Below, in pieces: positions 17,762-25,940 of a stretch of 64,000 nt of DNA. The stretch is taken from positions 1 to 64,000 of the forward strand of contig JBFXKW010000009.1 of NCBI GenBank assembly GCA_050173345.1. Reading direction: 5' to 3'. The position numbers and the translations under genes were made by a program. The stretch comes from SHWC01 sp050173345 (GTDB lineage Bacteria > Pseudomonadota > Alphaproteobacteria > UBA828). The notes beneath the pieces were generated by a model, which saw only the letters and a list, made by a program, of their open reading frames with translations, was not told the origin of the DNA and did no database searches. Every line of letters begins with the position of its first letter. Positions within the stretch are counted from its first letter, which is position 1.

Positions 17762-18937
17762 ATGAGAACATTCGCGATCGGCGCCGGGGCTGTGCTCGGC
17801 GCTGCGATGGCTGTCGGGGCGTTTGTCGATGCGCCGGCGGCCGAGGCACAAGAGGGCCAGTGGTGGCCCGCGAAGGTCCAGGTCTACAACCCGTCCTGCA
17901 CGGACGGCGACCCCAAGTGCTGGACGGACGAGCGCAACACGCCGGCCAAGCTCGAGGTCATCGAGTACGTTCCCTTGATGCCGAACGAGGTGGGGAAGAA
18001 GCATCACATCTGCGTCTCGTTCCCCCACCTCAAGGATTCCTACTGGGTGGGCGCGGCCTACGGCATCATCGAGGAAGGCAAGCGGCTCGGCCAGAAGATC
18101 ACGCTGGTCGAGGCGGCGGGCTACACCAACCTCGAGAAGCAGATCGCCCAGGTCGAGGACTGCGTGGCCAACGGCGCCGAAGCCGTGGTCATCGGCGCGA
18201 TCTCGGCCGACGGCAACGCCAAGCAGGTCGACGAGCTGCGCGCCAAGGGGATCAAGGTCATCGACCTGATCAACGGCATCAACACCGAAGTCGATGCCAA
18301 GTCGCTCGAGAGCTACTACAACATGGGCTATGTCGCCTGCAAATGGGTGGCGGACCAGCATCCTGCGGGCAGCGGCAAGATCAAGGCCGCCTGGTTTCCG
18401 GGTCCGCCCGGCGCCGGCTGGTCGGTCGCCGGCAATGACGGCTGCGCCGCGGCCGTGGCCGGCAGCGACGTCGAGCTCGTCGACACCAAGTGGGGCGACA
18501 CCGGCAAGGAGATCCAGCTCGGGCTGGTCGAAGACGTGCTGCAGGCCCATGCCGATCTGAGCTATCTGATCGGCACCGCGCCCACGGCGGAAGCCGCGGT
18601 CTCCGCGGTGCGCGACCGCGACCTGCAGGGCCAGATCAAGGTGGTCGGCTACTACTATACGCCCGGCATGCACATGTTCATCGGCCGCGGCCAAGTCGCC
18701 ATGGCGCCGACCGACCAGATGATCATCCAGTGCCGGATCGCGATCGACCAGGCCGTGCGCCTGCTGGAAGGCAAGCCGTTCGCCTCCGGCGGCCGGCCCG
18801 AGTACAACGACACCGGCCGCGTCGTCGAGCACGTGCAGCCGGTGGTGGCCCTGGTCACGCCGGAGAGCATCAAGGCGTTCGACACGGCGACGACGCTGGC
18901 GCCGGACGGCTGGACGCCGGTCTTCAGCGTCGACTGA
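17762..18937 (+). CDS. TorT-like periplasmic substrate-binding protein (ABC sugar-type)
   Basis: This 391-residue type I periplasmic binding protein has a signal peptide (cleavage near AEA-Q at residue 30). The mature start WWPAKVQVYNPSC and the segment ICVSFPHLKDSYWVGAAYGI resemble the TMAO sensor protein TorT and related sugar-type binding proteins. No sensor kinase is nearby. The next genes encode an RbsA/RbsC-like ATPase and permease, so it is the binding component of an importer. GGGAGGG precedes the ATG. The ligand is unknown; TMAO is not implied. Confidence 0.85.
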   Translation: MRTFAIGAGAVLGAAMAVGAFVDAPAAEAQEGQWWPAKVQVYNPSCTDGDPKCWTDERNTPAKLEVIEYVPLMPNEVGKKHHICVSFPHLKDSYWVGAAYGIIEEGKRLGQKITLVEAAGYTNLEKQIAQVEDCVANGAEAVVIGAISADGNAKQVDELRAKGIKVIDLINGINTEVDAKSLESYYNMGYVACKWVADQHPAGSGKIKAAWFPGPPGAGWSVAGNDGCAAAVAGSDVELVDTKWGDTGKEIQLGLVEDVLQAHADLSYLIGTAPTAEAAVSAVRDRDLQGQIKVVGYYYTPGMHMFIGRGQVAMAPTDQMIIQCRIAIDQAVRLLEGKPFASGGRPEYNDTGRVVEHVQPVVALVTPESIKAFDTATTLAPDGWTPVFSVD

Positions 18938-18972
18938 GCGTTTCCGACGGGCCGGATCGCGTGGCGGACGCG

Positions 18973-20535
18973 ATGGTCCAGCATCAGGCGGGAACCCCGG
19001 AGGCGGATGCCTCCGGGGTTCCCGCGCTGCTGCGCCTCGATCGAATCTCGAAGCAGTTTCCTGGTACGCTCGCGCTCGACCATGTCAGCTTCGACGTGCG
19101 GGCGGGCGAGGTCCACGTCTTGTTCGGCGAGAACGGTGCCGGCAAGTCGACCATGATCCAGATCATCGCCGGCGTGCATCGGCCGAGCGACGGCCAGATC
19201 TTCTTCAAGGGCGAGCCGATCCACATCCATTCCGTGCATCATGCGCGCCAGCTTGGCATCAGCGCCGTGTTCCAGGAATTCTCGCTGGTGCCGCAGCTCT
19301 CGATCGAGGAGAACCTGTTCCTCGGCTCGGAGATCACGCGCGGGCCGCTGCTCGACAAGGTCGCGCTGCGCCGCCAGGTGCGCGAGGTGCTCGACCGGCT
19401 CGGTTTCGACCTCAAGCCGCGCGAGCCGGTCATGTACCTGTCGCGCGCCCAGCAGCAGATGGTCGAGATCGCCAAGGCGTTCCGTACCAAGCCCTCCGTC
19501 ATGATCTTCGACGAGCCGACCGCCTCGCTCACCGAGCGCGAGACCGACCGGCTGTTCGCGCTCATCGAGCAGATCAAGGCCGAGGGCATCGGCATCATCT
19601 ACATCACGCACCGCATGAACGAGATCACGCGGATCGGCGACCGCATCACCGTGCTGCGCGACGGCAAGTTCGTCGCGACGCTGCCGGTCGAGGAGGCCTC
19701 GGACACCAAGCTGGTCGAGCTGATGACCGGCCGCGTGATCGACCAGATCTTCCCGATCGTGCGCTTCGCGCCCGGCGAGACGCTGTTGCAGGTGGAGGGC
19801 CTGAGCACCGCCAGCGGCGACGTGCGGCAGGTCTCGCTCAATGTCCGCCGCGGCGAGATCGTCGGGCTCGCCGGCCTGGTCGGCTCGGGCAAGTCGCAGG
19901 TCGGCCGCGCCTGCTTCGGCCTCGAGAAGCTCGCCGCCGGGCGCATCGTGTTCGACGGCCAGGTGATGTACGAGGCGCACAAGCGCAACCTGCTCAAGCC
20001 GCGGCGCATGCTCGACCGCGGCCTCTACTACCTGCCCTCCGACCGCCGGCAGGAGGGCTTGGTGATGATGCAGAACGTGCGCGAGAACGTCGCGCTCTCC
20101 TCGCTCTGGCTCTCGACCTTCTCGAACGCGCTGTTCCTGCGCCGGGGCAACGAGCGGGGTTTCGTCAAGGACCTGGCGCGCCGGCTCGACCTCGCGCCGC
20201 TCAACATCGAGCGAGACCTCGAGCACTTCTCGGGCGGCAACCAGCAGAAGGTGCTGGTCGGCAAGTCGCTGGCGCGCGACGTCAAGCTCTTCATCTTCGA
20301 CGAGCCGACGGTCGGCGTCGATGTCGGCGCGCGCGTCCATATCTACAACTTCATCAGGGAGCTGTGCGAGGCCGGTGCCGGCGTGCTGCTGATCTCGTCC
20401 GACCTGCCCGAGATCCTCCATTTGCCCAACCGCGCCTACGTCATGTACCGGGGCGAGCTCAGGGCCGAGCTGCCCCGTGAGGAGATCTCGGAGCAGGCCG
20501 TGCTGAGCCACTTCTTCGAGAAGCAAGCGGCCTGA
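18973..20535 (+). CDS. ABC transporter ATP-binding protein, RbsA-like (two ATPase domains)
   Basis: The 520-residue protein has duplicated nucleotide-binding domains. The first has Walker A GENGAGKST, signature LSRAQQQMVEIAKA and Walker B VMIFDEPTASL. The second has the degenerate Walker A GLVGSGKSQVG, signature FSGGNQQKVLVGKSL and FIFDEPTVGVDVG. This is the pattern of ribose-type importers. The ATG at 18973 is used; GTG at 18961 is also in frame, and neither has a strong ribosome site. A perfect hairpin spans codons 6-18. It follows the binding-protein gene by 35 bp. Confidence 0.92.
   Translation: MVQHQAGTPEADASGVPALLRLDRISKQFPGTLALDHVSFDVRAGEVHVLFGENGAGKSTMIQIIAGVHRPSDGQIFFKGEPIHIHSVHHARQLGISAVFQEFSLVPQLSIEENLFLGSEITRGPLLDKVALRRQVREVLDRLGFDLKPREPVMYLSRAQQQMVEIAKAFRTKPSVMIFDEPTASLTERETDRLFALIEQIKAEGIGIIYITHRMNEITRIGDRITVLRDGKFVATLPVEEASDTKLVELMTGRVIDQIFPIVRFAPGETLLQVEGLSTASGDVRQVSLNVRRGEIVGLAGLVGSGKSQVGRACFGLEKLAAGRIVFDGQVMYEAHKRNLLKPRRMLDRGLYYLPSDRRQEGLVMMQNVRENVALSSLWLSTFSNALFLRRGNERGFVKDLARRLDLAPLNIERDLEHFSGGNQQKVLVGKSLARDVKLFIFDEPTVGVDVGARVHIYNFIRELCEAGAGVLLISSDLPEILHLPNRAYVMYRGELRAELPREEISEQAVLSHFFEKQAA
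18988..19025 (+). repeat. Perfect 17-bp inverted repeat (hairpin) in the start of the ABC ATPase gene
   Basis: GCGGGAACCCCGGAGGC (18988-19004) and its exact complement GCCTCCGGGGTTCCCGC (19009-19025) are separated by GGAT only. No in-frame start codon follows it before the conserved domain, so it lies inside the coding sequence. No T-tract follows, so it is not a classical terminator. It may protect the binding-protein mRNA from 3' exonucleases and lower ATPase translation, giving the usual excess of binding protein. Confidence 0.85.
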
Positions 20536-20558
20536 GGTCGACAGGACAGGGATACGAC

Positions 20559-21584
20559 ATGGCGGAGATTGCGGCAGACCGGCCCACGGCCCTCAAGACC
20601 GTCGAGCGCATCGCGGCGCAGGTCTTCGTGCGCGGCGGCGTGCTGCCCTGGTTCCTGGTCATCGCCATCATCATCTTCACCGCCGCCACCGACACCTTCC
20701 TGACCGGGCAGAACTTCATGCTGGTGGCGCGCCAGGCGACCTATCTCGTCATGGTGGCGATGGCGCAGATGATCGTGCTGCTCACCGCCGGGCTCGACCT
20801 CTCGGTCGGCGTGACGTTCGCGATCACCTCGGTGATCAGCACCATGGTGATGGTCGGCGTGTGGGACGGCTCGGGCGCGGGCTGGGGCGCCATCCTCATC
20901 GGCTGCCTCGCCGGGCTGGCCGCCGGTACCTCGGTCGGCGTCATCAACGGCATCGGCGTCGCGATCTTCCGCGTGCCGCCCTTCATCATGACGCTCGCCA
21001 TGTCCACCGTGGTGTTCGGCATCGCGCTGACCATCACCGGCGGCACGCCGATCTACGGCATGCCGGAGACCTTCGCCAACGTGTTCGGCTATGGCTCCGC
21101 CGCCGGCGTGCCGGTGCCGATCTGGATCACGATCGGCTTCATCATCCTGGTCTACGTGCTGCTGGCATGGACGCGCATGGGCCGCTACTTCTACGCGCTC
21201 GGCGGCAACCTCAAGGCGTCGATGCTGTCCGGCATCAACACCCGCTTCTACCTGTTCGCGGCCTATGTCATGTGCGCGCTGATCACGACGATCGCCGCGC
21301 TGATGCTGACCGCTAGGCTCGAGAGCGGCGAATCGAACATCGGGCGCGACTACCCGCTGCAGTCGATCGCGGCTTGCGCGATCGCCGGCGTCAGCCTGTT
21401 CGGCGGCACCGGCCGGCTCCTCAACGTGGTGCTTGGCGCGGTCTTCATCATCCTGGTGCAGAACGGCATGAACCTGATGCGCATCGGCTCCTACCAGCAG
21501 ATGATTGCGATCGGCATCTTGCTCATCCTCGCCGTCATCGCCGACAACTACCGCCAGCGCGTGCTGCTGACGCTGCGGGATTGA
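20559..21584 (+). CDS. ABC transporter permease, RbsC-like
   Basis: The 341-residue integral membrane protein has about eight to ten hydrophobic helices and the BPD_transp_2 features LTAGLDLSVG and GVINGIGVAIFRVPPFIMTLA, then IAACAIAGVSLFGGTG. It forms the membrane channel, probably as a homodimer, for the binding protein and ATPase encoded upstream (23-bp gap). The three-gene importer ends here; the next gene is convergent, 15 bp away. Confidence 0.92.
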   Translation: MAEIAADRPTALKTVERIAAQVFVRGGVLPWFLVIAIIIFTAATDTFLTGQNFMLVARQATYLVMVAMAQMIVLLTAGLDLSVGVTFAITSVISTMVMVGVWDGSGAGWGAILIGCLAGLAAGTSVGVINGIGVAIFRVPPFIMTLAMSTVVFGIALTITGGTPIYGMPETFANVFGYGSAAGVPVPIWITIGFIILVYVLLAWTRMGRYFYALGGNLKASMLSGINTRFYLFAAYVMCALITTIAALMLTARLESGESNIGRDYPLQSIAACAIAGVSLFGGTGRLLNVVLGAVFIILVQNGMNLMRIGSYQQMIAIGILLILAVIADNYRQRVLLTLRD

Positions 21585-21599
21585 CGCCGAGTCACGCGT

Positions 21600-22652
21600 C
21601 TACGCCTTGAACGTCGTCTCGACGACGGCCCCGAGGGCCTCCTTGGCATCCTTGGGCAGGCGTCTCGAGCCGGCGTCGAGGCTTTCCCGCCATGACCGGC
21701 CGCGCCCCCGGGCTTCGACGAAGGCGTCTTCGAGCTCGTCGGGACGGTCTTCGCAGAGCACGCGGATCAGTGCGGCGGCTTGTTCGATGTCTTTTCGTGC
21801 CTTCGCCGCGGCCGCTGCCGTGCGCCTCGTCGCCACGATGAGCTTGTGGATGGCGTATCTCGCCGGCTGAGGGACGTTCACGAGAACGCCGGCGCGATAG
21901 AGCGCCACGGCTTGAATTGGTCGATGGATCAGGTAGTCGAGGAAGCGGAGCGGAACCGCATGGACGCCGATGGCGGGCAGCGCCAGCGGCTCTTCGCGGT
22001 CCGGCCCTTGATTGGGCGTGAGAAGCTCGACGAGCGCCCCGCTTTCCTCGTCACGCCAGGCGGTCGCCTGGGCGTGAAGGCCGGGCCGAGCCACGAACGG
22101 GCTGATCCGGCGCAGAGCATCGGCGAGGGCGGGGTCGAGATGATCGTCGAGCGCGACGGAGATCGAATGGAACGCTGCCACGTCGATATCCTCGGTCGCG
22201 GCACGGGCTTCCGGCAGATCGACTCCCAGGACGGCGGGGTAGCAGCGGAAGGCGTGGGTCCCGACCAGCACCGCCCGCAGGCGAAACAGGCCGGCCTTGG
22301 ATAGCGCATGCAGGATCTTGCCGGTCTGGGCGTCGACCGAGGGCAGGCCGCCCTCGCGGCACATCCGGGTCAACTGACCCCGCTGCCTTTCCCGCTTCGC
22401 TGCGTCTTCCCTGATTTTCTTCGCGCGTTCAACCCGTGCCCGAAGCTCGGCGCTGTCCGGCCCGAGATAGCGTTCGGCGGTCCGGCCGGCGAGCCTTTGC
22501 ACCGCGTACCAGTATTGCCTGCCGCCCCTTTCTCGAAGAATGGGTGTTCCGCCAAGGTCGAGGATGGCGTCCTCCTGAGCCCGCGCCAGGAGGTCCGAGT
22601 AGGCGGTTTGAACCGTCAGCGGGAAGCGCCGGAAGCGCGGCGGCTTGGTCAT
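21600..22652 (-). CDS. Nucleotidyltransferase-fold protein, GSU2403-like
   Basis: The 350-residue protein has the opening FPLTVQTAYSDLLARA, a basic coiled region (about 75-100), and a nucleotidyltransferase-like core with VLVGTHAFRCYPAVLGV followed by TEDIDVA, the paired acidic residues expected of the metal site. This resembles the GSU2403 family, whose function is not established. It has no obvious link to catabolism and looks inserted in the cluster. The ATG at 22652 lies at the edge of a repeated inverted-repeat array; there is no clear ribosome site. Confidence 0.65.
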   Translation of the reverse strand: MTKPPRFRRFPLTVQTAYSDLLARAQEDAILDLGGTPILRERGGRQYWYAVQRLAGRTAERYLGPDSAELRARVERAKKIREDAAKRERQRGQLTRMCREGGLPSVDAQTGKILHALSKAGLFRLRAVLVGTHAFRCYPAVLGVDLPEARAATEDIDVAAFHSISVALDDHLDPALADALRRISPFVARPGLHAQATAWRDEESGALVELLTPNQGPDREEPLALPAIGVHAVPLRFLDYLIHRPIQAVALYRAGVLVNVPQPARYAIHKLIVATRRTAAAAAKARKDIEQAAALIRVLCEDRPDELEDAFVEARGRGRSWRESLDAGSRRLPKDAKEALGAVVETTFKA

Positions 22653-22660
22653 CTGGCCGA

Positions 22661-22771
22661 TTGCCCAACAAAAGAAATGATCGTTGGGCAAAATTCTATG
22701 CGGGTTGCCAGGGTTGGGCAAGTCAGGGTGCCTGGCCGGCTTGCCCAACAAATATATTTTTCGTTGGTCAA
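22661..22771. repeat. Two 31-bp inverted-repeat units plus a lone 9-mer upstream of the nucleotidyltransferase-fold gene
   Basis: TTGCCCAACAAA-(9)-CGTTGGGCAA occurs at 22661-22691 and again, with one arm mismatch, at 22741-22771, exactly 80 bp apart. A fifth arm, GTTGGGCAA, lies at 22713-22721. Spacers are AT-rich in an otherwise GC-rich region. The array covers the promoter and ribosome-binding region of the minus-strand gene starting at 22652, so it is probably an operator array or an RNA hairpin controlling its translation. Confidence 0.85.
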
Positions 22772-22834
22772 TCTCGCGACCGCACGCACGCAGACGCGCA
22801 GAAGCGCGCTCGCCGGGAGCGGTTCGGGCTGGCC

Positions 22835-23971
22835 CTATGCCGCCTGGGCCCTGGTTCCGTCCGGCAGTTCGAAGCCGTAGAAGCGCGCGGCGTTGTAGAT
22901 CGTGATGTCGTCGCGGATCTCTTTGTCGAGATGGCCGTAGAGCTCGTCGATGATCCTGTGCGTGTTTGGGTAGGTGCAGCGCGCATGCGGGAAGTCCGAG
23001 CCCCACATCACGGTCCTGTGGTCGACGTGCTTGAGCGCCTCGCCCAGCAGCGGGTCGTCGATCAGCCCGTGATGCACCTGGCTCATATAGGCGTCGATCG
23101 GCCGCCTGATCGGCGGCATGCGCATCGCCGGCATGAAGTTCTTCTGGAGCTGGCGCATGCGGAACAGCCAATGCGGCAGCCATGACACCTCGTACTCGGA
23201 GAGGATCAGCTTCAGCTTCGGGAAGCGGTCGAGAATGCCGCCGAAGATGAACTCGTTGCCGAGCGTCCAGCCCGCCTCCTCGAAGATGTTGAGCGTGTAG
23301 CGCGGAATGTTGATGCGCCGCTCGCCGTGCAGGGTGAACAGGTCGATGACGTTGCCGGTGATGATGTGGAGCGTCACCGGCATATCCATCTCCTGGGCGC
23401 GTGCCCAGAACTTGTCGTAGATGCCGTCCTGGTAGGGCTTCCACCTGGGCCGCGTGTCGCAGTTGATCAGCACGCTCCTGAGGCCGAGCTTCTGCGCCCG
23501 CTCCAGCTCCCGGCACGCCCAATCCACGTCCTCCATGTGGATCATGGCGGTGCCGTAAAGCCGCTTCGGCGCCGCCTTGCAATAGTCCGCCAGCCAGTCG
23601 TTGAACACCGCGCAGACGTCGCGCGCCAGCTCGTCGTTCGGGATGCGCAGCCCGTAGAGCGTCCAGGTCGCATTGACGATCTCGGCCCACACGCCGTCCT
23701 CGTCCATGCAGGTCACGCGCACCTTGGGGTCGGTGCCCGAGGCGACCAGCTTGGCCTGCAGCTCGGCGTCGCCTTCGACGATCTCGTCGATGCGGATGTG
23801 CTCGTAGCCGGTGAAGAAGAACTTGGACTTCACCCCCTTGTGCCGGTCGACCAGGTGGGGCGCCTTGGCGCCCCATTTCTTGCCGATCGCCTTCTGCCAC
23901 AGATCATGCGGCTCGATGACGTGGCTGTCTGCGGAGATCACCCACCGCTCGGGCTTCCTCCGGTTGGACAT
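22835..23971 (-). CDS. Amidohydrolase-2 family metal hydrolase (ACMSD-like)
   Basis: The 378-residue TIM-barrel enzyme has the N-terminal metal motif DSHVIE (D15, H17, E20), further ligand regions VTLHII and LSEYEVSWLPHWLFRMRQ, and the C-terminal catalytic Asp in VMWGSDFPHARCTYP. The family includes decarboxylases and hydrolases of aromatic breakdown such as aminocarboxymuconate-semialdehyde decarboxylase. The start MSNRRKPERWVISADSH begins six bases after the stop of the upstream amidohydrolase B, so the two are coexpressed. The reaction is not determinable, but ring-cleavage product processing fits the neighbours. Confidence 0.88.
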   Translation of the reverse strand: MSNRRKPERWVISADSHVIEPHDLWQKAIGKKWGAKAPHLVDRHKGVKSKFFFTGYEHIRIDEIVEGDAELQAKLVASGTDPKVRVTCMDEDGVWAEIVNATWTLYGLRIPNDELARDVCAVFNDWLADYCKAAPKRLYGTAMIHMEDVDWACRELERAQKLGLRSVLINCDTRPRWKPYQDGIYDKFWARAQEMDMPVTLHIITGNVIDLFTLHGERRINIPRYTLNIFEEAGWTLGNEFIFGGILDRFPKLKLILSEYEVSWLPHWLFRMRQLQKNFMPAMRMPPIRRPIDAYMSQVHHGLIDDPLLGEALKHVDHRTVMWGSDFPHARCTYPNTHRIIDELYGHLDKEIRDDITIYNAARFYGFELPDGTRAQAA

Positions 23972-23976
23972 CGGCC

Positions 23977-25338
23977 CTACTCGGCGGCCTGCAGCGTGCC
24001 CTGCCGCCGGAGCTCGGCGATGCGCGCCTGGCTGTAGACCTCGTTCCACATCTGGTAGGAGAACTCGGAGCGCAGCCTATGCGCCTTCGGGTTGACCTCG
24101 TGCGTCACCGTCTCGCCGCCGAGGAAGATCTCGCGGATGCGCGAGCGGTCCTGCAGCACGCGGATGTCGGCGAGCGGGTCGCCGTCGATGACGAGAATAT
24201 CGGCGAGGCGGCCCTGCTCGAGCGCGCCGACCTGGCCGGCATGGCGCACGAACTGGCCGTTGTTCACGGTCGCGGCCTGGATCGCCTCGGCCGGCGTGAA
24301 GCCGAAATACTTGACGTAGATCTCGAGCTCCTTGGCGTGCCACTCGCCATAGGGCGTGATGGCGAAGCCGGAATCGGTGCCGACCAGGTATTTGACGCCG
24401 GCCTTGCGCGCCAGCGTGTGGATCGCGGCGCCGGCCTCGAGCTCGCGCTTGTGAGCGTCGGGGAAACCCGGATAGGCGCCGTCGCCCGGCCGGGTGAAGT
24501 CGATGTCGTTGACCACGAGGAGATAGGACGGGCAGAGCCAGCTGCCGGCCTTGACCACCTCTTCGAGCGTCCGCTCGGTCATGAACGAGGCGTGCAGGAT
24601 GACGTCGACGCCGGCGCGCGCCGCATAGAGCGTCGCCTCGTCGCCGCGCGCATGCACCACCACCTTCTTGCCGAGGCGGTGCGCCTCGCGTGTCATCGCG
24701 CTGATCTCGTCCTGGTCGTAGCCGGCGGTGAGGGTGGTGGTCATCGGGTTCATCGCGTCGCCGTCCATGGCGATCTTGATGAAGTCGACGCCGTTCTTCA
24801 CCTCCTTGCGGATTTCGGCGATGCCTTCTTCCGCGTTCTTGCAGAGCACGCCGATCGCGGTCGACGGCACGCCGATCCAGGTCGGGTACCAGTCGGTCAG
24901 GCCCTGCCGGTTGGTGATCTGCGGGCCCGACGCCGTGACGCGCGGCCCGACGAACAGGTTGGCCTCGATCGCGTCGCGGATCGAGGGCGAGACGAGGCCG
25001 CTGGTCGCCGGATCGCAGATCGAGGTGTAGCCCGCCTTGAGCACGCGCTGCGCCGCCTCCAGCCCGCGCAGTGCGCGGAACTCGACCGGCGCGTAGAGGT
25101 CGATGTCCTCCTCGGTCTTGCAGTTGCCGTAGGCGAGGTGGACATGGATGTCGATCAGGCCGGGCAGCACGAAGTGCCGCGAATGGTCGACCAGCTCGTC
25201 GCCCGGCGCAGCCTTGGGCGCGCCCGCGCTCGGGCCGACATAGCCGATCCGCTCGTCCTCGATCACGATGGTCTGGTCGGTCTCCGCCTTGCCGGAAAGG
25301 CCGGTGAACAGCTTGCCGCAACGGATGTGCTTGCGCAT
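23977..25338 (-). CDS. Metal-dependent amidohydrolase, prolidase-like (paralog B)
   Basis: This 453-residue amidohydrolase has metal motif HVH (H65, H67 in GLIDIHVHLAYGN), later His ligands in VVHARGDE and VILHASFM, and catalytic Asp in LVGTDSGFAITPYGEWH. It is strikingly like paralog A (shared IRDAIEANLFVGPR/TSICDPA and GTDSG...PYGEWHA architecture). A good ribosome site, CTGGAGG, precedes the ATG. It lies between a RidA gene and the ACMSD-like gene in one minus-strand run. The substrate is unknown. Confidence 0.9.
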   Translation of the reverse strand: MRKHIRCGKLFTGLSGKAETDQTIVIEDERIGYVGPSAGAPKAAPGDELVDHSRHFVLPGLIDIHVHLAYGNCKTEEDIDLYAPVEFRALRGLEAAQRVLKAGYTSICDPATSGLVSPSIRDAIEANLFVGPRVTASGPQITNRQGLTDWYPTWIGVPSTAIGVLCKNAEEGIAEIRKEVKNGVDFIKIAMDGDAMNPMTTTLTAGYDQDEISAMTREAHRLGKKVVVHARGDEATLYAARAGVDVILHASFMTERTLEEVVKAGSWLCPSYLLVVNDIDFTRPGDGAYPGFPDAHKRELEAGAAIHTLARKAGVKYLVGTDSGFAITPYGEWHAKELEIYVKYFGFTPAEAIQAATVNNGQFVRHAGQVGALEQGRLADILVIDGDPLADIRVLQDRSRIREIFLGGETVTHEVNPKAHRLRSEFSYQMWNEVYSQARIAELRRQGTLQAAE

Positions 25339-25367
25339 GGACAGCCTCCAGGGTGTGGCCGGCTCGC

Positions 25368-25775
25368 TCAGGAGCTCGAGCCGATATGGCCGGAACAGTC
25401 GATCTCGACGAGGGCGCGGACGTCGAACAGCGAGGTCACGCCGACCAGGGTCGAGCAGGGGAAATCCCCGGTGAAGAACTTGCGCCGCGCATCAAGCACG
25501 GCGGGGCGATGGCGCATGTCGGTCAGGTAGATGTTGAGCTTCACGATGTCGGCCATCTTGCCGCCCGCGGCTTCGACATAGTGCCGGATGTTGGTGAAGA
25601 TGTATTCGGCCTGCGCGCCGGGGTCGTTGGGGCCGACGATGTCGCCCTTGGCGTCCAGCGCGACGAAGCCCGAGACCCAGAACCAGTCGCCGATCCGCTT
25701 GCAGTTGGACCACAGCCCCGGCGGCGGCTCGGCGACCTTATCGGTGTAGACACGCTGCATCTTCAACGGCGCCAC
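25368..25775 (-). CDS. RidA/YjgF family enamine/imine deaminase-like protein
   Basis: This 135-residue single-domain protein has WFWVSGFVALDAKGDIVG and a conserved Arg late in the chain (FDVRALVEIDCSGHI), the Arg that holds the substrate carboxylate in RidA-type deaminases. Such proteins hydrolyse reactive 2-aminoacrylate-like enamines or act as dedicated pathway deaminases. The GTG at 25775 is chosen for its AGGAG at 6-bp spacing; an ATG five codons in is possible. Its presence among amidohydrolases suggests an amino- or imino-intermediate in the pathway. Confidence 0.88.
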   Translation of the reverse strand: MAPLKMQRVYTDKVAEPPPGLWSNCKRIGDWFWVSGFVALDAKGDIVGPNDPGAQAEYIFTNIRHYVEAAGGKMADIVKLNIYLTDMRHRPAVLDARRKFFTGDFPCSTLVGVTSLFDVRALVEIDCSGHIGSSS

Positions 25776-25819
25776 GTCTTTCTCCTCTACGGTTTCCTGT
25801 CGTCATTTGCCTGAAGCGG

Positions 25820-25913
25820 ACCCCCTCACCCTGCCCTCTCCCCTTTGAAGGGGGGAGAGGGATACGGAGGCTTGGCGAGCGATGAGCGAGCCTAGCCGAA
25901 GTTGGGTGAGGAG
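25820..25913. repeat. Dispersed repeat family C (CCCTCTCCCC-TTTGAAG type)
   Basis: CCCTCTCCCC followed by TTTGAAGGGGGGAGAGGG forms a hairpin, with a trailing TACGGAGGCTTGGCGAGCG segment. It is related to the elements at 31367 and 40388. It fills the gap between the RidA and alpha/beta-hydrolase genes. Confidence 0.75.
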
Positions 25914-25940
25914 GTTGGCCTTGCTCTATCTCGCCCTCAT

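Noticed and set aside
17762..18937. TMAO-sensing TorT of a TorTSR system
   Set aside because: There is no torS/torR or TMAO reductase nearby; the gene leads an ABC importer operon.
18988..19025. Rho-independent terminator after the binding-protein gene
   Set aside because: The hairpin has no T-tract and lies inside the downstream reading frame, whose only starts precede it.
22661..22771. CRISPR array
   Set aside because: Only two 31-bp units and one lone arm, no regular spacers and no cas genes.
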